From: Candidatus Colinaster scatohippi
GTDB taxonomy: Bacteria; Bacillota; Clostridia; Lachnospirales; Lachnospiraceae
Assembly: GCA_018064805.1 (NCBI GenBank)
Contig: JAGHUN010000031.1
Coordinates: 1 to 60,006 of the forward strand
Direction of reading: 5' to 3'
DNA length: 60,006 nt
The first letter of the stretch is position 1. Every line of letters starts with the position of its first letter. A program made the position numbers and the translations under genes. Under the pieces are notes generated by a model. It saw only the letters and a program-made list of their open reading frames with translations. It ran no database searches and was not told the DNA's origin. This document shows, in pieces, positions 1 through 7,407 of this stretch.

Positions 1-386
1 TCTGGCTGCTCATCGAGTGGGAACTGAAGATCAATATGGGGCAGATTATAATACTCACATATCTCTACAGCTCTTGTACTATAGGCTCCATTATTAACAA
101 CCAGAACTTTTTTACCTTCAGGAACAAGTGAATTAATACAAATATCAATATTAATCGTACCCGAGCCACAGAAAAGAACGGATGTATAATCTTCAGGTTT
201 GCCATGCACAATCTTAACAAGATCTTCGCGAAGTGTTCTCATAAGACCTGCAAACTCCTGCTCTCTGGGACATATATCCGGTACAATCTGTGCCATTTTA
301 ACTGTATCCGTTGTCGTTGAAGGTCCGGGATTAAGCAACACATTTCTCTTTATTCCAAGGCTTTCAATCTGCTCTGTAGTAAACAT
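1..386 (-). CDS. 2-aminoethylphosphonate--pyruvate transaminase-like aminotransferase (partial, C-terminus off the left edge)
   Basis: About 128 N-terminal residues are visible; the gene runs off the left edge and is not in the ORF track. The start is the ATG at 386, preceded by GGAGG seven bases upstream. The N-terminus has the LNPGPSTTTDTVK stretch typical of PhnW-like class V (fold type I) PLP aminotransferases, and later a GSGT turn near residue 75. PhnW interconverts 2-aminoethylphosphonate plus pyruvate with phosphonoacetaldehyde plus alanine; in surface-glycan loci the family usually works in the synthetic direction. The PLP lysine lies outside the window, so the substrate is inferred. 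It has its own promoter at 443-471, separating it from the operon to the right. Confidence 0.75.
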   Translation of the reverse strand, partial: MFTTEQIESLGIKRNVLLNPGPSTTTDTVKMAQIVPDICPREQEFAGLMRTLREDLVKIVHGKPEDYTSVLFCGSGTINIDICINSLVPEGKKVLVVNNGAYSTRAVEICEYYNLPHIDLQFPLDEQP

Positions 387-407
387 ATGATACCTCCGAT
401 TTGTTTT

Positions 408-442
408 GTTTCATTTTATATCATTATATCGTCATATGAAAC
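408..442 (-). promoter_or_regulatory. Inverted repeat in the leader just after the -10 of the gene-1 promoter
   Basis: GTTTCAT at 442-436 pairs with ATGAAAC at 414-408 (7 bp, 21-base AT-rich loop). The first arm begins immediately after the -10 TATAAT, so it could be a DNA operator or a stem at the extreme 5' end of the mRNA. Seen in the sequence; function not known. Confidence 0.4.
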
Positions 443-471
443 ATTATAAAAGAGGGCTGACTTACCGTCAA
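443..471 (-). promoter_or_regulatory. SigA-type promoter for the aminotransferase gene
   Basis: Read on the minus strand: -35 TTGACG (471-466), 17-base spacer, -10 TATAAT (448-443). The -35 lies inside the terminator hairpin and over the stop codon of the upstream transferase gene. Transcription would begin near 436, giving a leader of about 50 bases before the ATG at 386. Confidence 0.7.
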
Positions 472-477
472 CCCTCT
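450..477 (-). terminator. Rho-independent terminator of the left-hand operon
   Basis: On the minus strand AGAGGGTTGAC pairs with GTCAGCCCTCT (11-bp stem, one mismatch, 5-base loop), followed by TTTTAT. It overlaps the last codons and stop (468-470) of the upstream gene and shares bases with the promoter of the next gene. Confidence 0.75.
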
Positions 478-1817
478 CTGTTACTTGCAATTATGCTATT
501 TAACTGCTTCATCATGGATATTGTCTTCTTATCTGAAACATAATTTCTCTTATCCATAGCTCTATGATATTTTGTTTCTTCATAGCCATCCTTATACTTC
601 TTAAATCCAAGAGTATAAAGCAGCTTCACCTTCATATATCCATATAGATTTCTAATATCAAGCCAGGTTCTGTTTCCCTTTTCAAGCCTTGGTTTAAATA
701 GGGACGAATCAAGCTTGCCATCTTCCTTCTTATAAAGCTCTTCAAGTACATCCGCAATTCTTACATAAGCCGGAGTCTCATCTGAATAATAATACTTGTT
801 CATTGTCTCACTGCTAATCGGGAACTTGAATTCTCCGCCCATAGATTTACAGAAATCCTCATATGAACAAACTCTGTCGGCATCAACCATCATATCATAT
901 ACATATCGCCTTGGAATTTCATACGGCGTAAGGTATAAACATCCCTTTCCGGCCGTGTATACATCACCCATAGATGTACTTCTCCAGATTAAAACATCAT
1001 CAGCAATTTTTATCCACTGCTGAACCGAGTAATCCTTGATAACCTTAATCGCTCCATCCTTCTCCATATCAGCAACGAATTCCGGAGTAAGCTCCTCAGC
1101 CGGATGCGGTCTGTATATAAAGGTTATTTCCTTATGCTCATTATGATATCTCTTAAACCAGTCTATTATTTCAAGGCGACTCTTACGGGCAACATCCAGA
1201 TACTCATCCGTAACAATACTCATACCACCTGTTGTAACCTGCGGTGGAAATGAAGCAATAAAAAACTCTAATTTTGCTTTAGGATCAAGTCCAAACTCTG
1301 CACAGACATCCTCTCTGCTTCTGTAAAAGCCATCTAATTCTTTTCTTACAAAATCATGTCCGACATGTCCAACCCTGTGAACATTTTCAGCCGGTATCCC
1401 ACATACCTCTGTAAGATGCTTAACATTCTCCTCGCCCCAGGCACAGTGATGAACATTCACGGCATTCCCCGATAATATATATATACATCCCGGCTCTACG
1501 CTCTGTGGTGTAAGCACCTGTTCCCACTGCATATTAAGCGCATAATCGCACTTCTCAATAAACGACAGCGCAAATGAAATAACCTCATCATTATAGGCCG
1601 CAAATACGATTGCAACCTTTGCCGTTACTCTTTTTCCACTCCTGTGAAGTTCATGCCAGGCATTGACATAAGCAACACTATAGCCCCTTTTCACAAGCTC
1701 ATAACCGATTAATGTAATTCCGTTAGTCTCTCTTGTCTGTATCTCATATACAAAAACAAAATCAGCTGTATAACTGTTCTTCTCTACAAAATTCCCATTA
1801 GAATCTAAAAATATCAT
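468..1817 (-). CDS. Surface carbohydrate biosynthesis protein, GT-B/glycerophosphotransferase-like transferase
   Basis: A 449-aa soluble protein with no membrane segment. The YRPHPAEE motif in the middle (about residue 240) and the later IWRSTSMGDVYTAGK stretch resemble the RPHP and (T/R)-x-S-x-x-x-E/D regions of CDP-glycerol glycerophosphotransferase and polysialyltransferase-like GT-B enzymes. The whole protein looks like the family annotated in leptospiral and other loci as 'surface carbohydrate biosynthesis protein'. It is the last gene before a terminator and lies 11 bases downstream of a CMP-sugar synthetase, so it probably transfers the CMP-activated residue made by this block. Start ATG has AGAGGG seven bases upstream. 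Donor and acceptor are not known. Confidence 0.65.
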   Translation of the reverse strand: MIFLDSNGNFVEKNSYTADFVFVYEIQTRETNGITLIGYELVKRGYSVAYVNAWHELHRSGKRVTAKVAIVFAAYNDEVISFALSFIEKCDYALNMQWEQVLTPQSVEPGCIYILSGNAVNVHHCAWGEENVKHLTEVCGIPAENVHRVGHVGHDFVRKELDGFYRSREDVCAEFGLDPKAKLEFFIASFPPQVTTGGMSIVTDEYLDVARKSRLEIIDWFKRYHNEHKEITFIYRPHPAEELTPEFVADMEKDGAIKVIKDYSVQQWIKIADDVLIWRSTSMGDVYTAGKGCLYLTPYEIPRRYVYDMMVDADRVCSYEDFCKSMGGEFKFPISSETMNKYYYSDETPAYVRIADVLEELYKKEDGKLDSSLFKPRLEKGNRTWLDIRNLYGYMKVKLLYTLGFKKYKDGYEETKYHRAMDKRNYVSDKKTISMMKQLNSIIASNREG

Positions 1818-1828
1818 CTCAAGCCCTC

Positions 1829-2587
1829 TTACTGTGGAATATTCTCATATATCTCGCGGAATTCATCTTTATTATCAAACAGGTATCCTGCAATAATCTC
1901 CATAAGTTCAAAGTCATTCTCATGATCAAGATCAAGCACAGCCGTATCATACATCTCAATCGCCTCAAAATACCCCTCATTAAATCCGCCACCTGCTTTC
2001 AGATGTGATGGGCTGTATGCATAGAGAGATGCATTCATATCATATACTACAGGTGCCTGCTGCCTTGCTGTGAAGTCGGCCTGGCATACCTTTCTGAAGC
2101 CATTCTCTCCGCGCATAACCTGATTAAAATACGGATTACGTCTCGCAGATGTAACAGAATATGTAATATCTGCACCTGTTTCAATATGCTTATTTATAAG
2201 TGCTGCAACATCTTCTTTTGTTCTAAGCGGCGAAGTAATATCAAGATCCACATACATATCATACTCATAGCCCTTAATAGCCTCGGTACGTACACCGCAA
2301 TCAAGTATTACATCCTTTTTTCCAATTGTATCTCCCGCAAGTTCAGCAGATCTTTCAATTATCACAGCCGGCCTAAAAGGATTGTTTTCAATCATATCAA
2401 TTAACTCCGGACTGTCTGTAGAGAGAGCAATATCATAAACATCACCCTCCTTACCATAGTTCTTAATATATAAATCTATTGCCGAAAGCGAATAATATGG
2501 TAAAAGCTTTCCTAAAAACGGTCTGATATTCTTATTGGCAATTCCCTTTGAACCTGCACGTCCACAGATAGTAAATAGTATTTTCAT
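1829..2587 (-). CDS. Acylneuraminate cytidylyltransferase family protein (CMP-sugar synthetase)
   Basis: A 252-aa protein of the NeuA/PseF/LegF family, which couples CTP to a nonulosonic (sialic-acid-like) acid to give the CMP-sugar. The N-terminus carries ICGRAGSKGIANKNIRPF, matching the family's RxGSKGxxxKN nucleotide loop at residues 8-20. VDLDITSPLRT near residue 115 matches the QPTSPLR region, and a DLDHENDF stretch near the C-terminus is also typical. I chose the ATG at 2587 (GGAG seven bases upstream) over the ORF-track start at 2599. The substrate is inferred from the LegB-like, PtmE-like and aldolase genes upstream and could be an unusual acid rather than neuraminate. Confidence 0.85.
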   Translation of the reverse strand: MKILFTICGRAGSKGIANKNIRPFLGKLLPYYSLSAIDLYIKNYGKEGDVYDIALSTDSPELIDMIENNPFRPAVIIERSAELAGDTIGKKDVILDCGVRTEAIKGYEYDMYVDLDITSPLRTKEDVAALINKHIETGADITYSVTSARRNPYFNQVMRGENGFRKVCQADFTARQQAPVVYDMNASLYAYSPSHLKAGGGFNEGYFEAIEMYDTAVLDLDHENDFELMEIIAGYLFDNKDEFREIYENIPQ

Positions 2588-2665
2588 TATAATCTCCATT
2601 CCAAAGAGGACACATTAAGTTCTTTTTTCCTTAATTGAATGTTTATAAGCATAACTATATGTGCT

Positions 2666-3613
2666 TCACATCTGGACAATTCCCTGAGTAAGCTTCATAA
2701 CTCTGCACGCTTCTTTTGGCGAATTATCATTCAGAGTTTTCCCATTTATCATATCAAGAAAATGTTCAAGCTCCAGTCTGCAGGAATCATCCCTTACCTC
2801 TTCAAATTGTATTTCTTTTCCACTTTTTTTATATGTAACTGTATTTTTAAGAATGTCTGCTACAATAGTATCTTCAGAAGTAAATATCATTATCTCCCTG
2901 ATACTCTCTCTACCAAAATAATCCAGATGAAGCTCTGCAATCATATTGTCATACTCTGCAATATATGCCGCATAATCATCTGAATCTATCTCAAGCTTAG
3001 ATTTTTTGCTTATAATTGCATTCACCTTATTGGGCATTCCAAATATCCATTTCAGATAATCCCATTCATGGATAAGGTCAATGGCGACACCACCCCCCAT
3101 ATCCTTATGGGCACTGTAGCACTCCCTATAATCCGTCCCCGGTCTCCACTCAGGCAGATAGCTGGAGCAGATGCACCTCACACCATTAACATCAGTTATA
3201 TCTATATTCTGCTTAAGATAATTAAGAATCCTCTTATATCGCATAGGACATGCCACATAGTATATCGAATCTTCCCTATATGCAAAATTCTCTGCCACAT
3301 CCAGATTACGATATGAGGTTATTGGTTTCTCTATAAAAAAATGTCTTGCCCTGTCATGAATCGCTTTAAGCGTATCCATATGCATGTCTGTTGGATTAGT
3401 AATAAATGCCACATCATAATCCGAAGGCAGTTCGTCAACTGACAAATATACATTGTCAACAATAACATCCTCTGCCAATGCTGCAGACTCGCTCCGTCTC
3501 ACCGCATCAATTGTGACGCTGATGTCATTTTTATCACATACCACTCTTAAATTTTTAATATGTCTTGTAGCTATAGAGCCAACACCGACAAAACATACCT
3601 TCATATTCGTCAT
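2666..3613 (-). CDS. Gfo/Idh/MocA family oxidoreductase (first of a pair)
   Basis: A 315-aa NAD(P)-dependent sugar oxidoreductase. A Rossmann start, CFVGVGSIATRHIKN, is followed by FIEKPIT near residue 95, the conserved EKP motif of Gfo/Idh/MocA enzymes, and GGGVAIDLIHEWDYL around 175, which supplies the usual active-site D-x-x-x-H. These enzymes oxidise or reduce a sugar hydroxyl or keto group, or isomerise via a keto intermediate. The start codon overlaps the upstream stop (TAATG), and the two oxidoreductases are clearly related, so they may act in sequence. The protein ends a little early (about 315 aa; the family is often 330-380). Substrate unknown. Confidence 0.85.
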   Translation of the reverse strand: MTNMKVCFVGVGSIATRHIKNLRVVCDKNDISVTIDAVRRSESAALAEDVIVDNVYLSVDELPSDYDVAFITNPTDMHMDTLKAIHDRARHFFIEKPITSYRNLDVAENFAYREDSIYYVACPMRYKRILNYLKQNIDITDVNGVRCICSSYLPEWRPGTDYRECYSAHKDMGGGVAIDLIHEWDYLKWIFGMPNKVNAIISKKSKLEIDSDDYAAYIAEYDNMIAELHLDYFGRESIREIMIFTSEDTIVADILKNTVTYKKSGKEIQFEEVRDDSCRLELEHFLDMINGKTLNDNSPKEACRVMKLTQGIVQM

Positions 3614-4611
3614 TATGAATTATTCTCCACCTTATCAATCCAGTCAAGAATTACACGGTCCTTTTCAAAACTGTATTCTGCCTCCTTTTCACCGGCAAGC
3701 ACAGCCAAAAAGTCCACAAGTTCCTCTTCATAGGCATTTTCTATAATTAATGAATTATATCCGTCACGATGTTGTATCTGAGAATACAATTCGATATTCT
3801 TTTCTTTTTTCTCATCCAAATCATATTCCATCAGACTGTCGAAAGAACCTCGCCAGGTAATAAACAAATCTTCACCTGACACTTCCAAAAATCTTACCGG
3901 TTTTCTGCATACTACATCAGCAATAATAACTCCCTTATGTCCATCTGCATGAGTAACCAGAAGATTATAGCAGTCACAAAAATCAATATCCAGTTTTGTC
4001 TGCCTCATAGACTGACTCTGAATATCTGTAATTTCACCAAAGCATTTTGAAAGCCATGGAAGTTCAACTGCAAGTATTTCTCTGCATCCGTTGGTCTTTT
4101 TATTACCAATAAAGAAGTCCTTATAGCTTTCCCATGGATGCCAGTCCGGAAGGTACTGCCCTACATGATATACATAGTTAATAACTCCCTGATTGTTTTT
4201 TACCTTATCAGTTATATACTTCATTTCACGACGGAACATCGGCGTTGATGACATATACAGACACTTGCCCATTTTATCCGCAAGTGCCATATTCTCATCA
4301 TAGCCATCAGCAACAAGATTAAGTTCTGTAAAAACAGACCAGTTTCTCGTAAGACATTCCTTAATAATTGCATTATGCGAAAGCGGCGATGTGCTGATTA
4401 CTGCCGCATCTATTTCAAGACTTTCAGGAATATCAGATATGGCACTGAAGGTCTTTAGTGAAAAATTCATTTCTTCCGCCTGCTTTAATGCCTCCTCCTG
4501 TCTGTCGACACGACCATCGATTCCCAAAAGTTCAATTGAAGCATCTATTCTGTTAAGAAGTCTGAGTCTTCTTTTTCCCATGGAACCCAGACCAATGACT
4601 ACAATTCTCAC
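3613..4611 (-). CDS. Gfo/Idh/MocA family oxidoreductase (second of a pair)
   Basis: A 332-aa protein with a Rossmann GLGSMGKRRLRLL start. At the usual EKP position (near residue 100) it has FTELNLV, so the lysine-proline of the motif is missing; catalytic activity may therefore differ from its neighbour. Start is GTG at 4611, forming a GTGA overlap with the upstream gene, with GGAG ten bases before it. Together with the next gene it probably handles oxidation and reduction steps on the sugar acid made by this block. It may also be a partner or regulatory subunit of the neighbouring enzyme, given the altered motif. Confidence 0.8.
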   Translation of the reverse strand: MRIVVIGLGSMGKRRLRLLNRIDASIELLGIDGRVDRQEEALKQAEEMNFSLKTFSAISDIPESLEIDAAVISTSPLSHNAIIKECLTRNWSVFTELNLVADGYDENMALADKMGKCLYMSSTPMFRREMKYITDKVKNNQGVINYVYHVGQYLPDWHPWESYKDFFIGNKKTNGCREILAVELPWLSKCFGEITDIQSQSMRQTKLDIDFCDCYNLLVTHADGHKGVIIADVVCRKPVRFLEVSGEDLFITWRGSFDSLMEYDLDEKKEKNIELYSQIQHRDGYNSLIIENAYEEELVDFLAVLAGEKEAEYSFEKDRVILDWIDKVENNS

Positions 4612-5231
4612 TGCTTTTTTTCTCCTGCTTTATCTGAAAGTACGGCAATTATCTCAAAAACAATATCAACTGAGTCAGAACCTGTAAAACATATATCCAG
4701 TTCTCTGTTATGAACCGTTATCTGTTCATGCTCCGTACAATAGCCGTCCTCCGGCACCTTGTTAAACTTACCATTATTAATCAGTGTGGCAACTCCATAC
4801 CCCTTTTTATCAAGATACGTCTCCACCTTGTTTTCACCTTTAACCAGTATCAGCATGATATCCTGTTTATCCAGAATCCCCTTCATATTGCAGTGGATTT
4901 CTTCACCTGAAATGCTGACCTTTTTTCCAAATATCCCCGTCAAAAAACTGACAGCTCTGTCAAAATCAGAATAATGAGCATAGAAACAATTATCCCTTCT
5001 TTCTATACCACCCGCTTCTGCTGTTTCATTATAAAAAATATATTCAACAGGAATAACATCATCATAATAATATAAATCATGATCAGTCTGCCTATTTTTC
5101 ATAAGCTCCTGCTTTATGTCCATATTGCGAAGACCTGCCTCGACAAACGTTGCTTCCCTGTCCTTAGGAAGAACCTCGGCCTTATCCGATCTGTTTGCAA
5201 CATAAGTAATATGATCAAATTTTACTATCAA
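4608..5231 (-). CDS. Uncharacterised protein, possibly VOC (glyoxalase-like) fold
   Basis: The ORF track starts at 5294, but I prefer a TTG at 5231: the stop of the upstream aldolase (5233) is followed by one base and TTG, with AAGGA seven bases before it. This gives 207 aa beginning IVKFDHITYVANRS. DHIxYVA followed later by HYSDFDRAVSFLTGIFGKK looks like the two half-modules of a vicinal-oxygen-chelate domain, a fold that binds a divalent metal and acts as isomerase, epimerase or lyase. I cannot identify metal ligands with certainty. The tight coupling between an aldolase and two sugar oxidoreductases suggests an isomerisation or epimerisation step. Function is otherwise unknown. Confidence 0.6.
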   Translation of the reverse strand: MIVKFDHITYVANRSDKAEVLPKDREATFVEAGLRNMDIKQELMKNRQTDHDLYYYDDVIPVEYIFYNETAEAGGIERRDNCFYAHYSDFDRAVSFLTGIFGKKVSISGEEIHCNMKGILDKQDIMLILVKGENKVETYLDKKGYGVATLINNGKFNKVPEDGYCTEHEQITVHNRELDICFTGSDSVDIVFEIIAVLSDKAGEKKQ

Positions 5232-5232
5232 T

Positions 5233-6282
5233 TTATTTCCTTCCGTTCTGCTCATCACCGATATATTCATTGAAACCAAAATCAGTGAGAACACAATTCT
5301 CGTCTTTAGCCATTCCTGAAGCTATTTTGTCAAGTGCCGCCTCATCCATATTGACCTTATCATACTCACTGTATTCAAGAATAAGCTTAAGTGGATTAAC
5401 ACGGTATTTCATCGAATACTTCTGGATATATTTCATATAGCTTGTATGGAACTGGGCTATTCCGCAATAGAGATCAAGTGCATTAGGATAATGCTTCATA
5501 AGTGGCCTGACATATTTCTCTGCACATTCCATTATCTTATCAAGCTCAATTTCCTCTGCCATTTTGCGCTTAACAAGATTACCTACAAAAAGCTCTGTAG
5601 CTGCATTACCTGCACTTCTGCCCATTCCAAGCATCGCTGTGTCCACAAAATCATATCCCAGATCCATTGCATATATTGAATTAGCTACTGCAAGTCCGAG
5701 ATTATTATGACCATGGAAGCCTACCTTAATATTACTTACCTTTTTTACCGCCTCGAAATACTTTTCAACATCATGGCTATCCATACTGCCTGCAGAGTCT
5801 ACTACATATACAACATCTGCTCCCCAAGATTCGGATTTCTTAACATTCTCTGCAAATTCCTCAGGAGTTGCAACGTAGGATTTCATATAATTGGCCATTA
5901 CTTCAAGACCAAGTGCTTTTGCTCTCTCAATATATTCCTTTGTTGTCTCAACCTCTGACACATTAGAACCTACACGTACGAATGATGCACCATTCTCCTT
6001 AAGTAGATCAAGTGAATCTACCGATGCATATGTCGGAATACAGAACATGCCATATTTCGCATCGGGAACAGCTCTCTTCGCAGCCTGAAGATACTCAGCA
6101 TCTGTGCATAAAGCCAGACCTCCTGCAGGAGAACTTGCTTCAAGGCCCATACCATGGCCTATTTCTATATATTTAATTCCGGCCCCATTGAGCCCCGAAC
6201 AAATCTTTTCAGTATCATATTCAGAAAACTGAAAATTAATTGCGTAACTTCCATCACGAAGAGTTACATCCATTATCTGCAT
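5233..6282 (-). CDS. DRE-TIM metallolyase, 4-hydroxy-2-oxovalerate aldolase-like
   Basis: A 349-aa HMGL-like enzyme. DVTLRDGSY at residues 4-12 is the DRE-TIM signature, and FHGHNNLGLA near 200 supplies the metal-binding HxHN. The barrel is followed by a C-terminal helical part, as in DmpG. Members perform divalent-metal-dependent aldol cleavage or addition, commonly with pyruvate. Here it sits between a PtmE-like nucleotidyltransferase and sugar oxidoreductases, so it could join pyruvate (or another keto acid) to a sugar aldehyde. A GAGGAG ribosome site precedes the ATG. A second DRE-TIM enzyme lies at 43731-45338. Confidence 0.85.
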   Translation of the reverse strand: MQIMDVTLRDGSYAINFQFSEYDTEKICSGLNGAGIKYIEIGHGMGLEASSPAGGLALCTDAEYLQAAKRAVPDAKYGMFCIPTYASVDSLDLLKENGASFVRVGSNVSEVETTKEYIERAKALGLEVMANYMKSYVATPEEFAENVKKSESWGADVVYVVDSAGSMDSHDVEKYFEAVKKVSNIKVGFHGHNNLGLAVANSIYAMDLGYDFVDTAMLGMGRSAGNAATELFVGNLVKRKMAEEIELDKIMECAEKYVRPLMKHYPNALDLYCGIAQFHTSYMKYIQKYSMKYRVNPLKLILEYSEYDKVNMDEAALDKIASGMAKDENCVLTDFGFNEYIGDEQNGRK

Positions 6283-6325
6283 ATTGTCTCCTCAAACAAA
6301 AAACGTTAATCAAAAATCTATTTTT

Positions 6326-7396
6326 CTATTCAAGTTCTTTAAGCCTGCGCTCCATACTCTCCATGGAATCAAACTGGCCCATATCAAGCCAGGCATTCTC
6401 TCCTATCGGATATACTCCTATCTTGCGTCCATCAGCCCGCATTCTGTCGAGAATATCAGGCATTCCTATCGCTTCATCCTTGCCGATATATTCGAATATT
6501 TCCGGCTCTACAATATAATATCCCGTATTCGTAAAATAAGACATCGTTGGCTTTTCCTCAAAGGATTCAATCTCTCCGCCTGATGTGAAATTCACAACGC
6601 CATATGGCACCTCAAAGGTCTTTAAGGAACATACCATGGTTACCGCATTACCGGAATTCCTATGATGTTCAACCATATTACGAACATCCTCAAGTATAAG
6701 AATATCGCAGTTAGTTAATACAAATGTACTCTTTAAAGTATCCTCAAGCATCTTAAGTCCGCCACCGGTTCCAAGCGGTATATCCTCATCCCAAAAGGAT
6801 AGACTATATTCTCCTCTTTCCTCGCCAAAATATGCCTTAATCATATTCTTTTTATGATTAACAATTATATGAAAATTATCACAGCCATATTCCATGAAGG
6901 ATTTCATTATTCGCTCTGTAATAGGAGTATCCGCAATCGGTATCAGTGCCTTGGGAAGTATTTTTGTATACGGATAAAGCCTTGTTCCTTTTCCGCCGGC
7001 CATGATAACAATCGGCGTATCAAGCTTCTTACCTGTACTAGTCCCCTTAACCTTACCTCTTATATATATCTTCTGTATTACAGAATTATCATCCACCAAA
7101 GGTATCGCATTGATATCCTTCTTTGCCATGATTTTTTCTGTTTCCTTAAGGTCGGCATCCGGCTTGATAAAAGTAGGATTACCATTGGCAAAATTACTAA
7201 CCGCGCAATCTACCTTTTCGCCTGCAAGAAGCGCTCTTCTGACATCACCGTCAGTTAATGCTGCGACAAGCTGATTCTTCTCATTAATAACAAAAAGAAC
7301 CTTTATTGCCGTCTTATCAAGCATAGCAAGCGCATCGATAAGATTTGCCTCTTCCCTTATTATATTTTGCGACGTTTCTTTAAGTTCAGTCAGCAT
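6326..7396 (-). CDS. CBS-domain sugar nucleotidyltransferase (PtmE-like)
   Basis: A 356-aa protein. Two CBS motifs fill residues ~5-115, and a sugar-phosphate nucleotidyltransferase follows (IVIMAGGKGTRLYPYTKILPK near 125-145, then LTNCD for the metal aspartate). The architecture matches Campylobacter PtmE, the glucosamine-1-phosphate guanylyltransferase that opens the GDP-sugar route to legionaminic acid. CBS domains suggest allosteric control by a nucleotide. I chose the ATG at 7396 (GAGG seven bases upstream) rather than the GTG at 7408. It follows the LegB-like dehydratase by 11 bases, which supports a legionaminate-type pathway; the nucleotide used (GTP, CTP or UTP) cannot be read from sequence. 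Confidence 0.85.
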   Translation of the reverse strand: MLTELKETSQNIIREEANLIDALAMLDKTAIKVLFVINEKNQLVAALTDGDVRRALLAGEKVDCAVSNFANGNPTFIKPDADLKETEKIMAKKDINAIPLVDDNSVIQKIYIRGKVKGTSTGKKLDTPIVIMAGGKGTRLYPYTKILPKALIPIADTPITERIMKSFMEYGCDNFHIIVNHKKNMIKAYFGEERGEYSLSFWDEDIPLGTGGGLKMLEDTLKSTFVLTNCDILILEDVRNMVEHHRNSGNAVTMVCSLKTFEVPYGVVNFTSGGEIESFEEKPTMSYFTNTGYYIVEPEIFEYIGKDEAIGMPDILDRMRADGRKIGVYPIGENAWLDMGQFDSMESMERRLKELE

Positions 7397-7407
7397 TTTT
7401 ATCCTCA

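Noticed and set aside
199-390. Plus-strand ORF of 63 aa and all other plus-strand ORFs in the track
   Set aside because: Each lies antisense to a well-supported minus-strand gene, has no ribosome site or family likeness, and reads as a low-complexity shadow.
1829-2587. Naming the cytidylyltransferase neuA and the pathway sialic acid
   Set aside because: No neuB or neuC in the window, and the flanking LegB-like, PtmE-like and aldolase genes suggest a different acid.
2600-2665. Gap before the CMP-sugar synthetase as a promoter or terminator site
   Set aside because: Short imperfect repeats (AAGCA/TGCTT, TTAAG/CTTAA) and TATAAA-like words occur, but no -35/-10 pair at proper spacing and no hairpin with a T-tract.
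3613-3650. TTGACT-17-AATAAT on the minus strand just before the Gfo/Idh gene at 2666-3613
   Set aside because: Transcription would start at or after the ATG and leave out the ribosome site, and the bases are explained as coding sequence of the upstream oxidoreductase.
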